In this document: piece after piece, positions 33,117-42,346 of the stretch
How the letters are laid out: each line of letters starts with the position of its first letter
How positions within the stretch are numbered: position 1 is the first letter of the stretch
Source: Bacillota bacterium
GTDB taxonomy: Bacteria > Bacillota > Clostridia > Christensenellales > Aristaeellaceae
Assembly (NCBI GenBank): GCA_023436585.1
Contig: JAEZIN010000009.1
Span: forward strand, 1-64,000
Length of the DNA stretch: 64,000 nt
Reading direction: 5' to 3'
The notes under the pieces: generated by a model
What the model saw: the letters and a program-made list of their open reading frames with translations, nothing else
Database searches by the model: none
What the model was told of the DNA's origin: nothing
Made by a program: the position numbers and the translations under genes

Positions 33117-34262
33117 TTACACGGTATTGATATATTCCGTAATCCAGGTGAGGGCTGCGCCGACCGCCGAGCTTTCCAGCTTATCGGAAGACACAAACAA
33201 ATAATCGCCGTCGTTTTCGAAGGTATTCAGTTCCGAGGCCAGCTTGCGCAGCTCATGAAGGTAAGGCCCCAGGTACTCGCCCACATAGCCGCCCAATATG
33301 ACCTGGCAATCATACGCCATCCGAAGGTTGTTCACGCACCTTATAAGGTCCCTGCTGTATTCCTTCCAGAGCGTCACCGCATCCGGGGCCTTTTTGTGCA
33401 GCTCCTCGAAAAAGGCGGCCAGGTTCCCGTCGTATGGGTTGGAAAGCCTCAGGGCTTGCAGGTAGGCATCCGAACAGCCCGTCTTGCCGCAATAGCATGT
33501 GTTTCCGCCGGGATGGAGCGTCATATGGCCAAACTCGGAGGAACGCTGGTTCACGCCGGAATATTCCTTGCCATCCAGGAAAAAAGCGCCGCCGATGCTG
33601 TTGTTCAGTGATAGGTAGACCACTGCCCGGTGGTTCCCGGAGGCGGAAAACAGGGGATTGTGCCACAGCGCCGCGTAACCGCCGGCGGTGGCATCGTTGA
33701 TGAAGCGGCAGTTCAGCCCGATTGGCGCGGAAAAATCCTGCAAACGGCCGTTTGTAAAGTTCAATATGGACGCATAGGCCAATGTTTGGCCATCCTTCGA
33801 TATGATCGCGGGCATCGACAGGCCCACGCCCAGAATGCGCCGCTTTTCTATGCCCTGCTCATGAATCAGTTCCCATATGAAAGATGAAAGTGTTTGCATG
33901 TATTCCTTGGAGTTGGCAAAGGGAAGGCGGATGCGCTTGTGGCTGATCATTTCTCCGTACAGGTTCAATAGCACGGCGGAGATGTGATGCGCGGTGATGT
34001 TGGCGCCAACGGCATACTGGGCAGAGGGGTTCACCGATAAAAGGCGCGCCTTGCGCCCGCCGGTGGAATCCTTGACGCCGGTTGTCTCCAATAGCTCCAT
34101 GCTTAATAGATCCGACAAATTCAGCGTCACGGTGGGCATGCTCAACTCACACCCCATCGCCAGCTCCTGCTTGGTGATATGGGGGTGATGATATAAATAC
34201 TGAAATACGACGCTGCGGTTAATTTTTCGGATCTCACTGGTATTGGTTTTCTTTTGAGACAT
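33117..34262 (-). CDS. ROK-family transcriptional repressor (XylR/NagC type)
   Basis: A 381-residue sugar-responsive repressor. A winged HTH (about 12-75: INRSVVFQYLYHHPHITKQELAMGCELSMPTVTLNLSDLL) precedes a ROK sugar-kinase-like domain (about 85-375). The ROK zinc motif is HMTLHPGGNTCYCGKTGCSDAYL. Likely effector: a pentose or pentitol, judging by the divergent operon. It shares a 227-bp regulatory gap with that operon and has its own promoter there. Confidence 0.9.
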   Translation of the reverse strand: MSQKKTNTSEIRKINRSVVFQYLYHHPHITKQELAMGCELSMPTVTLNLSDLLSMELLETTGVKDSTGGRKARLLSVNPSAQYAVGANITAHHISAVLLNLYGEMISHKRIRLPFANSKEYMQTLSSFIWELIHEQGIEKRRILGVGLSMPAIISKDGQTLAYASILNFTNGRLQDFSAPIGLNCRFINDATAGGYAALWHNPLFSASGNHRAVVYLSLNNSIGGAFFLDGKEYSGVNQRSSEFGHMTLHPGGNTCYCGKTGCSDAYLQALRLSNPYDGNLAAFFEELHKKAPDAVTLWKEYSRDLIRCVNNLRMAYDCQVILGGYVGEYLGPYLHELRKLASELNTFENDGDYLFVSSDKLESSAVGAALTWITEYINTV

Positions 34263-34304
34263 AAAACATCACCAGCTTTGGCAAAAGTATTTTTCTTAAT
34301 TCAT

Positions 34305-34333
34305 ATTGTAGCAAATTCGATTTTATTCGTCAA
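34305..34333 (-). promoter_or_regulatory. Promoter of the ROK gene
   Basis: On the minus strand TTGACG (34328-34333), 17 bp and TACAAT (34305-34310). Confidence 0.8.
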
Positions 34334-34377
34334 CAGCCTCTTGTTAAATAGTTGTCATATTTTCTTGTAATTTTTTA

Positions 34378-34438
34378 TTGACATTGACGATAGTGACAGG
34401 TATAATAAAGCCACTTAAGCAAAACAGTTTTCCAAAAC
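34378..34438 (+). promoter_or_regulatory. Consensus promoter of the pentitol operon with a possible operator
   Basis: TTGACA (34378-34383), exactly 17 bp and TATAAT (34401-34406), a perfect sigma-A promoter. Such strength calls for repression. The dyad GTTTTCCAAAAC (34427-34438) lies about 15 nt past the expected start and could be the ROK operator; its assignment is tentative. Confidence 0.85.
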
Positions 34439-34488
34439 AAAATTAACAAAGTATTTTCCGTATATGTTTTCCATGGGGAGGTCAAACC

Positions 34489-36024
34489 ATGACGCAGCCG
34501 CGGTCCTCTACTGAGAATCTTAGCACGTTGCCGGTCAAGCTGGAAGTGAGAAATATCTCCAAGTCCTTTCCCGGAGTGAAGGCTTTGGACAATATTTCCT
34601 TTCGTGTGCGCAAAGGCACAACCCACGTACTGTGCGGCGAGAACGGCGCCGGAAAATCTACCCTGATGAAAATCATCAACGGGATACACACCCCGGATCA
34701 GGGCACGATCCTTCTGGACGAGAAAGATGTCGTGATCGAAAATCCGATTCACGCGCGCAGCCTGGGGATCTCCATGATCTTTCAGGAGCTTTCCTACGTG
34801 CCTGAGATGACGGTTGCGGAAAATATTTTTCTTGGGCGCTGGCCCAAGACGCGCATGGGCCGCGTAGATCACAAGGCCATGCGGCAAAAGACCATCGAGC
34901 TTTTAAAGCAGGAGAACCTTCCTTATTCCCCTGACCAGAAGCTCAAAGACCTGACCGTGTCGGATATTCAGATGCTGGAGATTTTGAAGGCCGTATCCAA
35001 CAACTCCGACATCATTATCATGGATGAACCCACCTCCGCCATCACCCAGAAGGAAACGAAGCAGCTTTTTCAAAAGATCGCGGAGATGAAAAAGCGCGGC
35101 GCGTGCGTCATTTATATCTCCCACAAGCTGGAGGAAGTTTTTCAGATTGCCGACGAGATCACTGTTTTGCGCGATGGCAGCATCGTAGGCACCAAGCCGG
35201 CCTGCGACCTGGACATCGACCAGGTCATCACCATGATGGTGGGCCGCAAGATGGACAGCAAGTATCCCTTTGAAGAGGTGAAAGCCGGCAAGACGGTGCT
35301 TGAGGTCAATGGCCTCACCGGCGGCGGATTCAATAATGTAAGCTTTCATGTCAACGAGGGCGAGATTGTCGGGTTTGCTGGCCTTATGGGCGCCGGGCGC
35401 ACCGAAACCATGCGTGCCATCTTCGGCATTGATGGGTATGAAGCGGGCGATGTAACTTTTCAGGGCAAACCCCTGGCCAAGGGAAATATCCGCAAGGTCA
35501 TCGACCAAGGCTTGGTGATGCTATCGGAGGACCGCCGGCGCTATGGCCTGGTGCCTATCCGCTCGGTGATGGAAAACGCCTCGCTCCCGAACTTGAAGCA
35601 GTTTATTTACAAGGGCCATCTGCACAAAAAGCAGGAGCAGAACGCCGTTGCGGAAGCCTGCAAATCCATGAACGTCAAGACGCCCTCTTTGGAAACCACC
35701 GTGGAGGCGCTGTCGGGCGGCAACCAGCAGAAAATCGTGCTGGCCAAGTGGATGATCCGCGATCCGGAAGTACTCCTCATGGATGAACCGACCCGCGGCA
35801 TCGACGTGGGCGCGAAATACGAGATATACAAGCTGATGATTCAATTGGCCAGGCAGGGCAAGGGACTGGTGATGGTGTCATCCGAACTGCCGGAGCTTCT
35901 GGGCATGTGCAACCGCATCTATGTCATGTGCCAGGGCCGCATTGCCGGCGAGCTTACGCGCGACAATTTCTCCGCCGAGGCCATCATGGGCCTGGCAACC
36001 GGGATTACCAGCAGCGCCTCCTGA
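34489..36024 (+). CDS. CUT2 sugar ABC transporter, fused double ATPase
   Basis: A 511-residue ATPase of the RbsA/XylG class, with two nucleotide-binding domains in one chain. The N-terminal copy has Walker A CGENGAGKSTLMK and Walker B DIIIMDEPTSA. The C-terminal copy has the usual degenerate loop GFAGLMGAGRTETMR, the signature LSGGNQQKIVLAKW and VLLMDEPTRGIDVGAK. It powers uptake with the next two gene products. ATG follows GGGGAGGTCAAACC. First gene of the operon behind the consensus promoter. Confidence 0.95.
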   Translation: MTQPRSSTENLSTLPVKLEVRNISKSFPGVKALDNISFRVRKGTTHVLCGENGAGKSTLMKIINGIHTPDQGTILLDEKDVVIENPIHARSLGISMIFQELSYVPEMTVAENIFLGRWPKTRMGRVDHKAMRQKTIELLKQENLPYSPDQKLKDLTVSDIQMLEILKAVSNNSDIIIMDEPTSAITQKETKQLFQKIAEMKKRGACVIYISHKLEEVFQIADEITVLRDGSIVGTKPACDLDIDQVITMMVGRKMDSKYPFEEVKAGKTVLEVNGLTGGGFNNVSFHVNEGEIVGFAGLMGAGRTETMRAIFGIDGYEAGDVTFQGKPLAKGNIRKVIDQGLVMLSEDRRRYGLVPIRSVMENASLPNLKQFIYKGHLHKKQEQNAVAEACKSMNVKTPSLETTVEALSGGNQQKIVLAKWMIRDPEVLLMDEPTRGIDVGAKYEIYKLMIQLARQGKGLVMVSSELPELLGMCNRIYVMCQGRIAGELTRDNFSAEAIMGLATGITSSAS

Positions 36025-36072
36025 CGGGCGTGAGTTGTTTCCTTCATTATCAATTCATTCGGAGGGGTATCC

Positions 36073-37065
36073 ATGAATAACAAAAGGTTCAGCTCAGTAA
36101 ACGCCCTACTCAGCCGTTACAGCATACTGCTTGTTCTGGGGATTCTGTTCCTGGCCTGCACGCTGCTTAACGCGAACTTCCTGACCTGGGGCAACTTAAC
36201 GAACATCTCCCGCCAGATTTCGGTGACAACCATCCTGGCCTTCGGCGAAACGATCCTTATCATCTGCGGCCTTCTGGACCTGTCCAGCGGCTCCGTCATC
36301 GCCTTCGCGGGTACGCTTTCTGTCATCGTGTTCAAGTCCACCGGCTCCATGCCGCTTGCGATCCTGGTTTCCATCGCCGTTGCCATGTTCTGCAACTTCT
36401 TAAACGGCGTAATGGTCACCAAGTTCAAGGCCCCCGCCTTCATCGCCACCCTGGCCATGCAGACCATGGCCCGGGGCGCGGCCCTTTATATGACCGCCGG
36501 CCAGAACGTATATCAAATCGGCGGATACACCGCGCTGGGCCAGGGCTCCATCGGCATCGTGCCCACCCCCATCATCATCATGCTGTTCTTCTTCGGCATC
36601 ACCTGGTACACCCTCTATCACTCCAGATTCGGCCGTTCGCTGTACGCCATCGGCGGCAATGAGGATGCGGCAAACGCCTCCGGTATCGCCGTCAACCGGG
36701 TCAAGATGAACGCCTACCTGATCAACGGCCTGCTGGTGGGCGTGGCGGCTGTGCTGTTCATGTCCCGCGTCAACGCCGGCTTGCCCAACGGTGCCCAGGG
36801 CTACGAGTTTGACGCGCTGACCACCACCATCATCGGCGGCACAAGCTTCTCCGGCGGCATCGGCACGGCGGGCGGCACGCTGATTGGCGCGTTCATCGTC
36901 GGCTTCCTCAACAACATCATGAACCTCACCAGCGTCAACTCCTACATCCAGCAGATTATCCGCGGCTTGATCATCGCCATGGCCGTCATTTACGACATCT
37001 ACGCCAAGACCCGCAGGACCCGCAAAAAGCTTGGCAACATCGAAAGCAGGGTATCCAAGGCATAA
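36073..37065 (+). CDS. CUT2 sugar ABC transporter permease
   Basis: A 330-residue RbsC/XylH-type permease with eight to ten hydrophobic segments. Family blocks are NLTNISRQISVTTILAFGETILIICGLLDLSSGSV, ALYMTAGQNVY, GRSLYAIGGNEDAANASGI, GYEFDALTTTIIGGTSFSGGIGTAGGTLIGAFIVG and a basic C-terminus. ATG follows CGGAGGGGTATCC. Dimerises in the membrane with the fused ATPase. Confidence 0.95.
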   Translation: MNNKRFSSVNALLSRYSILLVLGILFLACTLLNANFLTWGNLTNISRQISVTTILAFGETILIICGLLDLSSGSVIAFAGTLSVIVFKSTGSMPLAILVSIAVAMFCNFLNGVMVTKFKAPAFIATLAMQTMARGAALYMTAGQNVYQIGGYTALGQGSIGIVPTPIIIMLFFFGITWYTLYHSRFGRSLYAIGGNEDAANASGIAVNRVKMNAYLINGLLVGVAAVLFMSRVNAGLPNGAQGYEFDALTTTIIGGTSFSGGIGTAGGTLIGAFIVGFLNNIMNLTSVNSYIQQIIRGLIIAMAVIYDIYAKTRRTRKKLGNIESRVSKA

Positions 37066-37143
37066 CACAGGTTTCCAATGGCCGCAGCCGCTTTGCGCGG
37101 TGGCAATAGAAGGGGTAACCCTAAACAAACAAGGAGGAAAATC

Positions 37144-38109
37144 ATGAAAAAGGTTCTGTCACTGGTTCTCGTTCTGGCAATGGTCCTGGGAATGTCCCTG
37201 GGAATGGTGTCAACCGCCGGCGCGGAAACAAAGACCTATCGCATCGCCTACATCGCCCGCGCTCAGGCCGACTCTTTTGCCGCCTGGCTGGCCAACGCCG
37301 TGAAGGAAGAAGCCGCCAAGTACCCGGATATCACCTTGGACGTCTTTGACGGCCAGGCCAACGACGAAATCGAAAACTCCCTGATCGAAAACGCCATCAC
37401 CAACAAATATGATGCCATCATCATCCAGCCCAACAACGGCGAAGCCCAGCGCCCCTACGCCGAAAAGGTTGTTGCGGCCGGCATCATCTGCATCACCACC
37501 AACGCCCGTATCTCCGGCATCGAAGGCGCTTCCTCCGTGGACGCCCAGCCCTACGAACAGGCTGCCGTGAACGCCCGCTATGCTTTTGAGCATGTTCCCC
37601 AGGGCGCCAAGGCCGTCATCCTCCGTGGCCCCGCCGGCAACTTCCACGCTGATGAGCGCCTGGTTGCCTGGCAGAAGGAATTCTTCGAGAAGCGCCCTGA
37701 CGTGACCATCGTTGGCGACGATTATGCCAACTGGAACAAGGACGAAGCCATGGCTCTTATGGAAGACTGGGTTACCGCCAACGACACCATCGGCCTGATC
37801 GCCGCCATGAACGACAACATGGCCGCCGGCGCCCTGGAAGTTATCAAGGACAACGAAGCTTACAAAGACACCCTGTCCTTCGGCGTGGACGGCACCGCTG
37901 AAGCCGCCCTGCTCATCCAGGAAGGCCGCATGACCGCCACCTGCCTGCAGAACGCTTATGAACTGGCCGCCCTGCTCCTCTCCACCTCCCACAAGCTTCT
38001 CACTGGCGAAGAAGCTCAAATCGACACCGACGTGGGCAACCCCCTGTACACCCTGGAGAACGTAACCGAACTGATCGATATCCACAAGCAGGCCGGCGCT
38101 CTGCAATAA
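37144..38109 (+). CDS. CUT2 sugar-binding protein (periplasmic-binding family 4)
   Basis: A 321-residue exported binding protein. The signal peptide MKKVLSLVLVLAMVLGMSLG ends VSTAGAE with no lipobox cysteine, unusual for a Gram-positive binding protein, which normally needs a lipid anchor. The mature part has the Peripla_BP_4 layout: YRIAYIARAQADSFAAWLANAVKEEA, YDAIIIQPNNGEAQRPYAEKVVAAGI, GPAGNFHADERLVAWQKEF and IGLIAAMNDNMAAGALEVIK. ATG follows AAGGAGGAAAATC. A strong terminator-like hairpin follows, which should make this the most abundant product of the operon. Confidence 0.93.
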   Translation: MKKVLSLVLVLAMVLGMSLGMVSTAGAETKTYRIAYIARAQADSFAAWLANAVKEEAAKYPDITLDVFDGQANDEIENSLIENAITNKYDAIIIQPNNGEAQRPYAEKVVAAGIICITTNARISGIEGASSVDAQPYEQAAVNARYAFEHVPQGAKAVILRGPAGNFHADERLVAWQKEFFEKRPDVTIVGDDYANWNKDEAMALMEDWVTANDTIGLIAAMNDNMAAGALEVIKDNEAYKDTLSFGVDGTAEAALLIQEGRMTATCLQNAYELAALLLSTSHKLLTGEEAQIDTDVGNPLYTLENVTELIDIHKQAGALQ

Positions 38110-38118
38110 GCGCTCCGT

Positions 38119-38160
38119 CCGGGGGGGTGAGGGGCTTTATCCCCCGCCCCCCTTTTTTTC
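38119..38160 (+). terminator. Intra-operon terminator after the binding protein
   Basis: GGGGGGTGAGGGG and CCCCCGCCCCCC form a very stable stem around CTTTAT, followed by TTTTTTT. The dehydrogenase starts 26 nt later with no evident promoter, so partial read-through is likely, giving high binding-protein and lower enzyme expression. Confidence 0.88.
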
Positions 38161-38185
38161 AAAATTCACTACGAGGTGCGGCTAT

Positions 38186-39223
38186 ATGAAAAACATGGCA
38201 GCTGTTCTGACAGCACTTAATACCCTGGAAATGAAAGAAATCCCCATGCCCACGCTTAACGCGGGCGAGGTCATGGTGAAATTGCAGGCTGTCGGCGTAT
38301 GCGGCTCCGACGTTCATTATTATCAGCATGGCCGCATCGGCGACTTTGTCGTAAACTTCCCCTTCATCCTGGGGCATGAATGCTCCGGCATTGTGACGGA
38401 GGTCGGCGAGGGCGTCACCCATTTAAAGGCGGGGGACCGCGTATGTCTGGAGCCCGGCGTTCCCTGCGGCAAGTGCGAATTTTGTTTAAGCGGCCACTAC
38501 AACCTTTGCCCCGATGTCAAGTTCCTGGCTACGCCGCCCTATGACGGCTGCCTGATGAACTACATCGCCTATCCGGCGGAGTGGGCCTTCAAGATTCCGG
38601 ATCATATGTCCTTTGAAGAAGGCGCCCTGGTGGAGCCTCTGGCCATCGGCATCAACGCGGCCAAGACCGGCGGCGTGTCCCTGGGGCAAAGCGTGCTGAT
38701 CTACGGCGCGGGCTGCATCGGGCTCATGTCCCTGCTGGCCGCCAAGGCGTACGGTGCCACCACCGTATTTATTGCGGATGTGCTGGACAAGCGCTTGCAG
38801 CTGGCGCAGAAGCTGGGCGGAATCCCGCTGAATTCCACCCAGGTGAACGTGGTGGAAGAAATCATGAAAGCTACCGGCGGCAAGGGTGCGGATGCGGTGC
38901 TTGACTGCGCCGGCGTGCCCGCCACCGTCACCGGCGCCATCCATACCTGCAAGGCGGGCGGCTCCATCGTCGTCGTCGGCATGGCGGCGGATACCCTGGA
39001 TGGCATCCCGCTGGGGCCCATCAGCGCGAAGGAGCTGAAAATCACCTCCATCTTCCGTTACAAAAACCTGTACCCCACCACCATCGCGGCCATCGCCGGT
39101 GGAAAAATCAACGTGAAAGAAATCGTTTCCAACCGCTATCCCTTTGGGGAGACGCCGCGGGCTTACGAGGAGACGGTGAAAAATATCAAGAACGTAGTCA
39201 AGAGCGTTATCGTATTTGAATAA
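38186..39223 (+). CDS. Zinc-dependent polyol dehydrogenase (sorbitol/xylitol dehydrogenase family)
   Basis: A 345-residue medium-chain dehydrogenase oxidising a polyol to a ketose with NAD. Catalytic zinc residues are in VGVCGSDVHYYQHG (Cys), LGHECSG (His, Glu) and ALVEPLAIG. The structural-zinc stretch is GVPCGKCEFCLSGHYNLC with four cysteines. The Rossmann loop is IYGAGCIGLMS, and IADVLDKRLQLA has the Asp expected for NAD. With xylulokinase downstream, oxidation of xylitol or D-arabitol to D-xylulose is the best guess. ATG follows CGAGGTGCGGCTAT. Confidence 0.9.
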   Translation: MKNMAAVLTALNTLEMKEIPMPTLNAGEVMVKLQAVGVCGSDVHYYQHGRIGDFVVNFPFILGHECSGIVTEVGEGVTHLKAGDRVCLEPGVPCGKCEFCLSGHYNLCPDVKFLATPPYDGCLMNYIAYPAEWAFKIPDHMSFEEGALVEPLAIGINAAKTGGVSLGQSVLIYGAGCIGLMSLLAAKAYGATTVFIADVLDKRLQLAQKLGGIPLNSTQVNVVEEIMKATGGKGADAVLDCAGVPATVTGAIHTCKAGGSIVVVGMAADTLDGIPLGPISAKELKITSIFRYKNLYPTTIAAIAGGKINVKEIVSNRYPFGETPRAYEETVKNIKNVVKSVIVFE

Positions 39224-39250
39224 CTACAAAAGCGGCTGGAGGGGATAGCC

Positions 39251-40774
39251 ATGAAAACCTTGATGGGAATCGATCTTGGTACCTCAGGCACAAAGACGGC
39301 ATTGTTTGATGAAACGGGCCGGCTGCTTAAACAGAAGACGGTGGAATATCCCCTCTACCAACCACGCAACGGCTGGGCGGAGCAAGACCCGCTGGATTGG
39401 TGGAACGCTGTCTGTGAAGGCGCGAATTCGGTGCTGTATAGCAGCGGCGTGCCCCGGGAAAGCCTTGTTTCCATCGGCCTTTCCGGCCAGATGCACGGCC
39501 TTGTCATGCTGGATAAAGACGGCGAACTGCTGGGCCGGTCCATCATCTGGTGCGACCAGCGCACAGGTGGCGCCGTGGAACATATGAAATCCGTGATCGG
39601 GCAAAAGAAGCTCATCGAAATCACCGCCAACCCAGCCATGACTGGCTTCACCGCCGCTAAGGTGGTGTGGGTGATGCAGCATGAGCCGGAAAGATTTGAA
39701 AAATGCCGCCACATCCTCCTGCCCAAGGATTACATCCGTTACCGGCTCACGGGCGAAATCGCCACGGAGGCTTCGGATGCCGCCGGAACGCAATTGATGG
39801 ATGTGCCCAAGCGCCGCTGGAGCGGCGAGGTGCTCTCAAAGCTTGGCATTGACGCCGGCTTGATGCCCGGCATTTACGAATCCCCGGATGTGACTGGCAA
39901 GGTGCATTTTGCAGCCAGCCAGGCAACAGGCATCCCGGAAGGCGTGCTTGTCGTGGGCGGCGCGGCCGACAACTCCGCCGCCGCCATCGGCTGCGGCGTG
40001 GTACGGGAAGGCAGCGCGCTTACCACCATCGGCACCTCCGGCGTGGTGTACGGTATTTCCGACAAGGTGCAAATTGATCCCGAGGGCCGCGTGCACACGC
40101 TGTGCGCCAGCATCCCCGGCAAGTATACCGTCATGAGTTGCACGCTTTCAGCCGGACTTTCCCTTCGCTGGCTGCGGGATACCGCCTGCGAGGCAGAGGT
40201 GGAAAAGGCCAAGGCCCTGGGCCTTGACCCCTATGAATTGATGAACCAACTGGCCGCAGAAGTGAAGCCGGGATCGGACCGCCTGCTGTTCCTGCCCTAC
40301 CTCATGGGCGAACGCTGCCCGCATCCCGACCCTGACTGTCGCGGCGTATTCTTCGGGCTGTCGGCGGTCCACCAAAAGGCGCATCTCATCCGCGCAGTCA
40401 TGGAGGGCGTGGCCTATTCCCAGGCGGAATGCGTGGAAGTGTTCCGTCAAATGAATGTGCCTGTTTCCAACATGATTATTTGCGGAGGGGGCGGCAGGAG
40501 CCGCCTGTGGCGGCAAATCCTCTGCGACCTGTACGGCTGCCCGGTGAGCACGCTGAAAGTGGACGAAGGCCCGGCGCTGGGCGCCGCAATCCTGGCCGGC
40601 GTCGGCGCGAAAGTGTTTCATAGCGTGGAAGAAGGCGCGGACGCCCTTGTGAAGGTCAATCCGCCCGAGTATCCCAACCCCGAGAATCAAGGGGTTTACC
40701 GAGAATACTTGAATTGCTACAGCGCCCTGTACAAGGCCTTGAAGAACGAATATAAGGTGCTGGCAAAACTGTAA
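39251..40774 (+). CDS. xylB: Xylulokinase
   Basis: A 507-residue FGGY kinase forming D-xylulose-5-phosphate from D-xylulose. It opens MKTLMGIDLGTSGTKTALFDETG, has SIGLSGQMHGLVMLDKDGE with the catalytic-region histidine of XylB, IIWCDQRTGG, LLPKDYIRYRLTGE, GGAADNSAAAIG and ICGGGGRSRLWRQILCDLYGCPV. Length is normal. It completes transport, oxidation and phosphorylation of a pentitol into the pentose phosphate pathway. ATG lies 27 nt after the dehydrogenase stop. Confidence 0.95.
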   Translation: MKTLMGIDLGTSGTKTALFDETGRLLKQKTVEYPLYQPRNGWAEQDPLDWWNAVCEGANSVLYSSGVPRESLVSIGLSGQMHGLVMLDKDGELLGRSIIWCDQRTGGAVEHMKSVIGQKKLIEITANPAMTGFTAAKVVWVMQHEPERFEKCRHILLPKDYIRYRLTGEIATEASDAAGTQLMDVPKRRWSGEVLSKLGIDAGLMPGIYESPDVTGKVHFAASQATGIPEGVLVVGGAADNSAAAIGCGVVREGSALTTIGTSGVVYGISDKVQIDPEGRVHTLCASIPGKYTVMSCTLSAGLSLRWLRDTACEAEVEKAKALGLDPYELMNQLAAEVKPGSDRLLFLPYLMGERCPHPDPDCRGVFFGLSAVHQKAHLIRAVMEGVAYSQAECVEVFRQMNVPVSNMIICGGGGRSRLWRQILCDLYGCPVSTLKVDEGPALGAAILAGVGAKVFHSVEEGADALVKVNPPEYPNPENQGVYREYLNCYSALYKALKNEYKVLAKL

Positions 40775-40796
40775 AATCGCAAATACGAATTATAAC

Positions 40797-40840
40797 GCAC
40801 CCCGGACACCGCAGTCAAAACGGCAGCCGGGGTGCTTTGC
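40797..40840 (+). terminator. Terminator of the pentitol operon
   Basis: GCACCCCGG pairs with CCGGGGTGC around a 21-nt loop; only a short T-tract follows. Lies between convergent genes. Confidence 0.65.
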
Positions 40841-40853
40841 ATGGTGCATGCTT

Positions 40854-42041
40854 CTACCGATAAGCCTCCTCAAATCTCAGCCGGGCGACGAAAGGTGCGC
40901 CCGGAAAACCCGGCTCATCGAGCACGTTTCCGCAAAGCAGCGCTTCGCCATCCATGTTTTTGGCTATCTTCAAAATCTCATATTTTCCGCCACCTATATC
41001 CGGTGTGCTGTCCGCAGCCTTCACCTTTCCCTCCTTATCCAGAAGCAGGAGCCATCCGTCGCCGATGAACGGGCAATTTTCCAAATCCAGTCCCCGGCTT
41101 CCCAAAAGAAAGCCTCCTTGCACAGGCAGTATATAGTCCAGCATCGAACCTTTTTTTACCGCATATTGCCAAAGCACCTGGCCATCCATGTTCATTAAGA
41201 ATACGGAACACAAACGGTCAGCCTTGTCTTCTTCACCATATGCAATGTCGGTGTATATTCCCGCGATCAGGCCGTCGCTTGTCACACAAAAGTCGTTGAT
41301 AAAGGAGTTGGTGCCAAGAGCGAACTCCATGAGCCATATCCCATCTCCATTCTTGGCTATCCGGTGAATCAGGCCGACGCCTGCTTGATTCTTGATGTTA
41401 TACGCATCTCCCATGATAATGATTGATTCCCCAGCCATCGCGGCTTTTAAGAATGTCATGCTTGAATAGTCGGGGTGTGTATACTCCAACTCCCAGGTTG
41501 ATAAACCCTCACCATCCAGCCGCGCAAGAAGAGGCCGCATTGTCTCCATCCCGTCTTCCTCTGAAGGCGCAGAAACCGGATAATTTGCCGCCGCGTAATA
41601 TCCGCCTTCATGGGTGAGCAGCCATTCCGTGGATCGCATAAGCCCGGTTTCCTCTACGATTTTTCCTTTTCGATCAAAGATAACCAGATCCGATGTCTGA
41701 TAGGCACCCATGTCTTCAGTCTCCTCAACACTGCGCTTGCGCAGAATCGAAAAGCCGCCGCCGGGTAAAGGGGACGGGCAACGGAACAGATCGGTGGTGT
41801 CTGCCGAATACGACCAGCGCTTCTTGCCCTTTTCATCAAAAAAGGCCAGCCATCCGCTATCCATGTAGTCGGAAGCGCCAACAAGCAGCATACCGTCTTT
41901 TACCTGCAGCGCATCCAGCGTGACACCGGGTATGACATCTTCATTGTTATATACCAGCATATTGTCTAGTGCGGGCGATGCGCAGGCATAGGCCAGCGGC
42001 AGCAAACAAAGAGCGATCATGAGACTGAGGAATTTTCTCAT
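40854..42041 (-). CDS. Secreted beta-propeller-like protein of unknown function
   Basis: A 395-residue exported protein. The signal peptide (MRKFLSLMIALCLLPLAYAC) ends in AYAC-AS, a poor lipobox, so it could be secreted or weakly lipidated. The rest consists of repeated units of about 45-60 residues with the rhythm DGxLLVG...FFDEKGKKRWSYS, VIFDRKGKIV, FLMNMDGQVLWQYAV and LLLDKEGKVKAA, typical of PQQ/WD-like propellers. No catalytic motif seen. ATG follows AGAAAGGGAGAAATG. Single gene. Confidence 0.72.
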   Translation of the reverse strand: MRKFLSLMIALCLLPLAYACASPALDNMLVYNNEDVIPGVTLDALQVKDGMLLVGASDYMDSGWLAFFDEKGKKRWSYSADTTDLFRCPSPLPGGGFSILRKRSVEETEDMGAYQTSDLVIFDRKGKIVEETGLMRSTEWLLTHEGGYYAAANYPVSAPSEEDGMETMRPLLARLDGEGLSTWELEYTHPDYSSMTFLKAAMAGESIIIMGDAYNIKNQAGVGLIHRIAKNGDGIWLMEFALGTNSFINDFCVTSDGLIAGIYTDIAYGEEDKADRLCSVFLMNMDGQVLWQYAVKKGSMLDYILPVQGGFLLGSRGLDLENCPFIGDGWLLLLDKEGKVKAADSTPDIGGGKYEILKIAKNMDGEALLCGNVLDEPGFPGAPFVARLRFEEAYR

Positions 42042-42259
42042 ATCATTTCTCCCTTTCTACCAAATACGTTTTCCCAATTTTAGCAAATACAGGATGCGTT
42101 GTCATCCATTATCGCACCCGATTGCAATGTAAACGATAATTACACATGCAGAAGAACCGGCTTCATAAAGAGGGTCTTTGCAATGCGGCTTAGATCATTG
42201 CTCCCCCCCCCGCCAACCCCATCGAAAGTTATGCACACATAGGAATCCATTATCTCTCA

Positions 42260-42314
42260 TTGCAATCACTTTTTTAACTGTGCTATCATACAATAGAAAC
42301 GGGAACACAAGTTC
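42260..42314 (+). promoter_or_regulatory. SOS promoter: LexA box before the Y-family polymerase
   Basis: TTGCAA (42260-42265), 18 bp and TATCAT (42284-42289). Downstream lies GAAC-acaa-GTTC (42303-42314) within GGGAACACAAGTTCCCC, a match to the Gram-positive LexA (DinR) box GAAC-N4-GTTC with extra flanking symmetry. It would block early transcription until DNA damage. Confidence 0.85.
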
Positions 42315-42346
42315 CCCTATCGTCTCAGCCGATAGGAGGCTTAATA

